Assembly: GCF_030817495.1 (NCBI RefSeq)
Contig: NZ_JAUSZK010000001.1
Coordinates: forward strand, 4,753,001-4,817,000
DNA from: Streptomyces sp. V3I7
GTDB taxonomy: Bacteria > Actinomycetota > Actinomycetes > Streptomycetales > Streptomycetaceae
Reading direction: 5' to 3'
DNA length: 64,000 bases
Shown: piece by piece, positions 62,092 through 64,000 of the stretch
Layout: each line of letters opens with the position of its first letter
Numbering within the stretch: the first letter of the stretch is position 1
The notes under the pieces: model-generated
Database searches by the model: none
Told to the model about the DNA's origin: nothing
The model's input: only the letters and a program-made list of their open reading frames with translations
Position numbers and translations under genes: made by a program

Positions 62092-62295
62092 TCAGAAGGT
62101 CTGCAGCGTGATCAGCGTGATCCGCCGGGCCTCTCCGGCCCCCTCCGTCTCGATCCGCACCCGCTGCCCCGGCCGCAGCAGCCTGAGCCCGCCCGCGTCG
62201 AACGCCGGGGCGTCGAAGGGCACCGGGGTGCCGTCGTCCAGGAGCACCTGCCCGCTGCGGGTTTCGGGGTCGTACGTGTATGCGGTCGCCTGCAT
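62092..62295 (-). CDS. Small cold-shock-like (OB-fold) protein
   Basis: A 67-residue protein with the strand pattern of a cold-shock/OB fold: ATAYTYDPETRSGQVLLDDGTPVPFDAPAF followed by LRLLRPGQRVRIETEGAG and ITLITLQTF. The GQVLLDDGT and RPGQRVRIE segments resemble actinobacterial cold-shock-like proteins, but the RNA-binding aromatic motifs are missing. A role in RNA binding is not established. It begins 10 bases downstream of the cofC stop and is co-transcribed with it. Confidence 0.8.
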   Translation of the reverse strand: MQATAYTYDPETRSGQVLLDDGTPVPFDAPAFDAGGLRLLRPGQRVRIETEGAGEARRITLITLQTF

Positions 62296-62305
62296 GTCAG
62301 GCAGC

Positions 62306-62956
62306 CTACTGCCTGCCCTGCGGGCCCGGGATCAGCAGCCGGGCGGCCGCGGCCGCCGTGTGCGGGCCCACGCCCAGCGCCAGCGCCGTCCGCAGATCCG
62401 CGCCGGTGTCCACGTCCTGCCGTACCGAATCCACCTCGTCGAGCCCGAGTTCCACGGCCCCCGACGCGCGATGACGGACCCGGGAATCGATACCGAATGC
62501 GGGCCGCAATTCCCGCCCCGGAGTCACCGCCAGTACCGTTGTTCCTATTTCCGCGGCATCCGGAAGAAATGCGCGCGGGAATTCCGCCGCGGCATCCAGA
62601 ACCCGGGACAATTCCGCGGGACGCAGTGCCGGGAGATCGGCGTTCAGGGTCGCCACCGGGGATTGCGGACGGGCGACGCGGACGACGCCCGCGGCGTGCG
62701 CGAGGGCCGCGTTGAGGCCTCCGCCCGGTTCGCCGGAGACGATGCGGGCGCCCAGCGCCGCCAGTTCACGGCCGGCCAGGGCGTCGTCCGTGACGACCGC
62801 CACATCCCGCACCGCGGGGCAGGTCAGCGCCGCCGCCACCGTGTCCTGGGCGAACGCGAGGGCCAGCACCGGGCGGAGTCCGTCACCCGCGGTGCCGGAG
62901 AGCCTGCTCTTGGCCCGAGCCAGGGGCTTCACGGGGATGACCAAGGTCCACTGCAC
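62306..62956 (-). CDS. cofC: 2-phospho-L-lactate/phosphoenolpyruvate guanylyltransferase
   Basis: A 216-residue nucleotidyltransferase of coenzyme F420 synthesis; it activates 2-phospholactate or, in actinobacteria, phosphoenolpyruvate with GTP (FbiD/CofC). The N-terminus WTLVIPVKPLARAKSRLSG is the family signature and ATLNADLPALRPAELSRVL holds the metal-binding Asp. ELGLDEVDSVRQDVDTGADLRTAL is the typical C-terminal region. Other F420 genes are not in the window. It is divergent from plsC. Confidence 0.92.
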   Translation of the reverse strand: MQWTLVIPVKPLARAKSRLSGTAGDGLRPVLALAFAQDTVAAALTCPAVRDVAVVTDDALAGRELAALGARIVSGEPGGGLNAALAHAAGVVRVARPQSPVATLNADLPALRPAELSRVLDAAAEFPRAFLPDAAEIGTTVLAVTPGRELRPAFGIDSRVRHRASGAVELGLDEVDSVRQDVDTGADLRTALALGVGPHTAAAAARLLIPGPQGRQ

Positions 62957-63145
62957 CGACGTACCATCCCTCCCTTGTCGCGCTCATTGTCACCCCGCGC
63001 CGCGGCCGGCGGCGTCATGGGGAGGGACTGCGAAGCTTCCTGGAAGGGCGATGGCAGGAGGCGGGCGGGCGTACCGTGTTCTCGACAGACAGGCGGCCTG
63101 GGGCGACACTTGTGCGGCCCCCAGGCCCTAGAGGAAGGTGTCCGC

Positions 63146-63928
63146 GTGCCCCGCCGCAGAATCGGCTTCTGGTACCGCTTCGCCGCGGTGATCTGCAAAC
63201 CACCCCTTGTGGTTCTGCTCAAGCGGGACTGGCGTGGAATGGAGAACATGCCGGCCGACGGCGGGTTCATCACGGTGGTGAACCACAATTCCCATGTGGA
63301 TCCCTTCGCGTACGCCCACTATCAGTACAACACCGGCCGGGTTCCCCGATTCCTGGCCAAGAGCGGGCTTTTCAGGAAGGGCTTCGTCGGCGCCGCGATG
63401 CGCGGCACCGGGCAGATCCCCGTCTACCGCGAGAGCACCGACGCGCTGAGCGCCTTCCGCGCCGCGATCGACGCCGTGGACCGCGGCGAGTGCGTCGCCT
63501 TCTACCCCGAGGGCACCCTCACCCGCGACCCGGACGGCTGGCCCATGACCGCCAAGACCGGTGCCGCGCGCGTGGCCCTGCAGACCAAGTGCCCGGTGAT
63601 TCCCGTCGCCCAGTGGGGCTGCAACGAACTCCTGCCGCCGTACGCGAAGAAGCCCGACCTGTGGCCGCGCAAGACGCACCACGTGCTCGCCGGCCCGCCG
63701 GTGGACCTTTCGCGCTTCTACGACCGGGAGATGACCGCGGAACTCCTCAAGGAGGTCACCGAGGTCCTCATGGCCGCCATCACGCGCCACCTGGAGGAGA
63801 TCCGCGGCGAGAAGGCGCCCGCGACGCCCTACGACCCGCGCCGCGAGCGGATCGAGCAGCGGCGCCGGACGCAGGCGCAGGCCGTGCGGGAGACGCAGAC
63901 GGTCCGGGAAGGGGACGGCGGCAAGTGA
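63146..63928 (+). CDS. 1-acyl-sn-glycerol-3-phosphate acyltransferase (PlsC-like)
   Basis: A 260-residue membrane-associated acyltransferase of phospholipid synthesis that acylates lysophosphatidic acid. It has a hydrophobic N-terminal segment (FWYRFAAVICKPPLVVLL) and the HX4D motif in NHNSHVDPF. The FYPEGT and IPVYRES motifs mark substrate binding. The tail is charged and Arg/Gln-rich. The GTG at 63146 has GAGGAAGG upstream. Its TGA overlaps the gpsA GTG (GTGA), a natural pairing: GpsA makes glycerol-3-phosphate for the acylation pathway. Confidence 0.93.
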   Translation: MPRRRIGFWYRFAAVICKPPLVVLLKRDWRGMENMPADGGFITVVNHNSHVDPFAYAHYQYNTGRVPRFLAKSGLFRKGFVGAAMRGTGQIPVYRESTDALSAFRAAIDAVDRGECVAFYPEGTLTRDPDGWPMTAKTGAARVALQTKCPVIPVAQWGCNELLPPYAKKPDLWPRKTHHVLAGPPVDLSRFYDREMTAELLKEVTEVLMAAITRHLEEIRGEKAPATPYDPRRERIEQRRRTQAQAVRETQTVREGDGGK

Positions 63929-64000
63929 GCAAGTCTGTCAAGGCGACGGTCTTCAGCGCCGGTTCGTGGGGTACGGCGTTCGGCATGGTGCTGGCCGACG
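63925..64000 (+). CDS. gpsA: Glycerol-3-phosphate dehydrogenase [NAD(P)+], 5' part
   Basis: Only the first 25 codons are in the window: GTG at 63925, then SKSVKATVFSAGSWGTAFGMVLAD. The AGSWGTAF segment is the GxGxWGTA NAD-binding motif of GpsA (here with SAG for GAG). The gene overlaps the plsC-like gene by four bases. Assignment rests on the motif, start and context. Confidence 0.88.
   Translation, partial: MSKSVKATVFSAGSWGTAFGMVLAD

Overview
The window is chromosomal DNA from a Streptomyces, or a very close relative. The evidence is very high GC with strongly G/C-biased third codon positions, many GTG starts and one TTG start, two complete conservons (cvnA-B-C-D operons), a HupS-type lysine-tailed HU protein, an acyl-CoA carboxylase epsilon subunit, a cofactor F420 gene, and a gene order that matches from memory the S. 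coelicolor SCO5500-SCO5560 core region. No insertion sequence, prophage, plasmid gene, CRISPR array or rRNA was seen.

Layout. 0-14 kb: gatB with a small upstream gene, then small membrane proteins, a GNAT acetyltransferase, a large LuxR-type ATPase regulator, a sugar-dehydrogenase-like lipoprotein, an aldo/keto reductase, a D-2-hydroxyacid dehydrogenase, and a membrane-bound PAS-GGDEF-EAL protein. 14-20 kb: ilvB-ilvN-ilvC behind a leader-peptide attenuator, then serA. 20-24 kb: a PucR-type regulator divergent from proline dehydrogenase and P5C dehydrogenase. 24-31 kb: accessory genes, namely two quinone/NADP oxidoreductases with divergent ArsR and LysR regulators, an alpha/beta hydrolase, a DUF5988 peptide and a Tat/lipoprotein acid phosphatase. 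31-37 kb: leuB, ilvE, an MHS transporter and cimA, which has a second attenuator-like leader. 37-41 kb: a Gly-rich membrane protein, a YceI protein and accB-accE. 41-52 kb: two tandem conservons on the minus strand. 52-56 kb: a 61-aa protein with a repeated motif, an FAH-family hydrolase overlapping gltX, a HAD phosphatase, and five tRNA genes (Gln, Glu, Glu, Gln, Glu). 56-64 kb: a MerR regulator divergent from a DUF4188 protein, ndgR divergent from leuC-leuD, hupS, a cold-shock-like protein with cofC, plsC and the start of gpsA.

How it fits together. Most branched-chain amino acid genes are here (ilvBNC, leuB, ilvE, cimA, leuCD), with the regulator gene ndgR and two attenuators that carry the only clear U-tract terminators I found. 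gltX, gatB and the Gln/Glu tRNA cluster belong to the indirect Gln-tRNA(Gln) pathway. The rest is mostly core metabolism and signalling. The most unusual features are extra GC-rich repeat-derived peptides inside the PAS domain of the GGDEF protein and inside proline dehydrogenase, a degenerate EAL domain, dense operator clusters at the yceI and merR/DUF4188 promoters, a structured leader before a 43-aa gene, and the small repeat-bearing protein beside the conservons. Gene starts were chosen by ribosome-binding sites and remembered family lengths. Statements about orthologues are from memory and were not searched.
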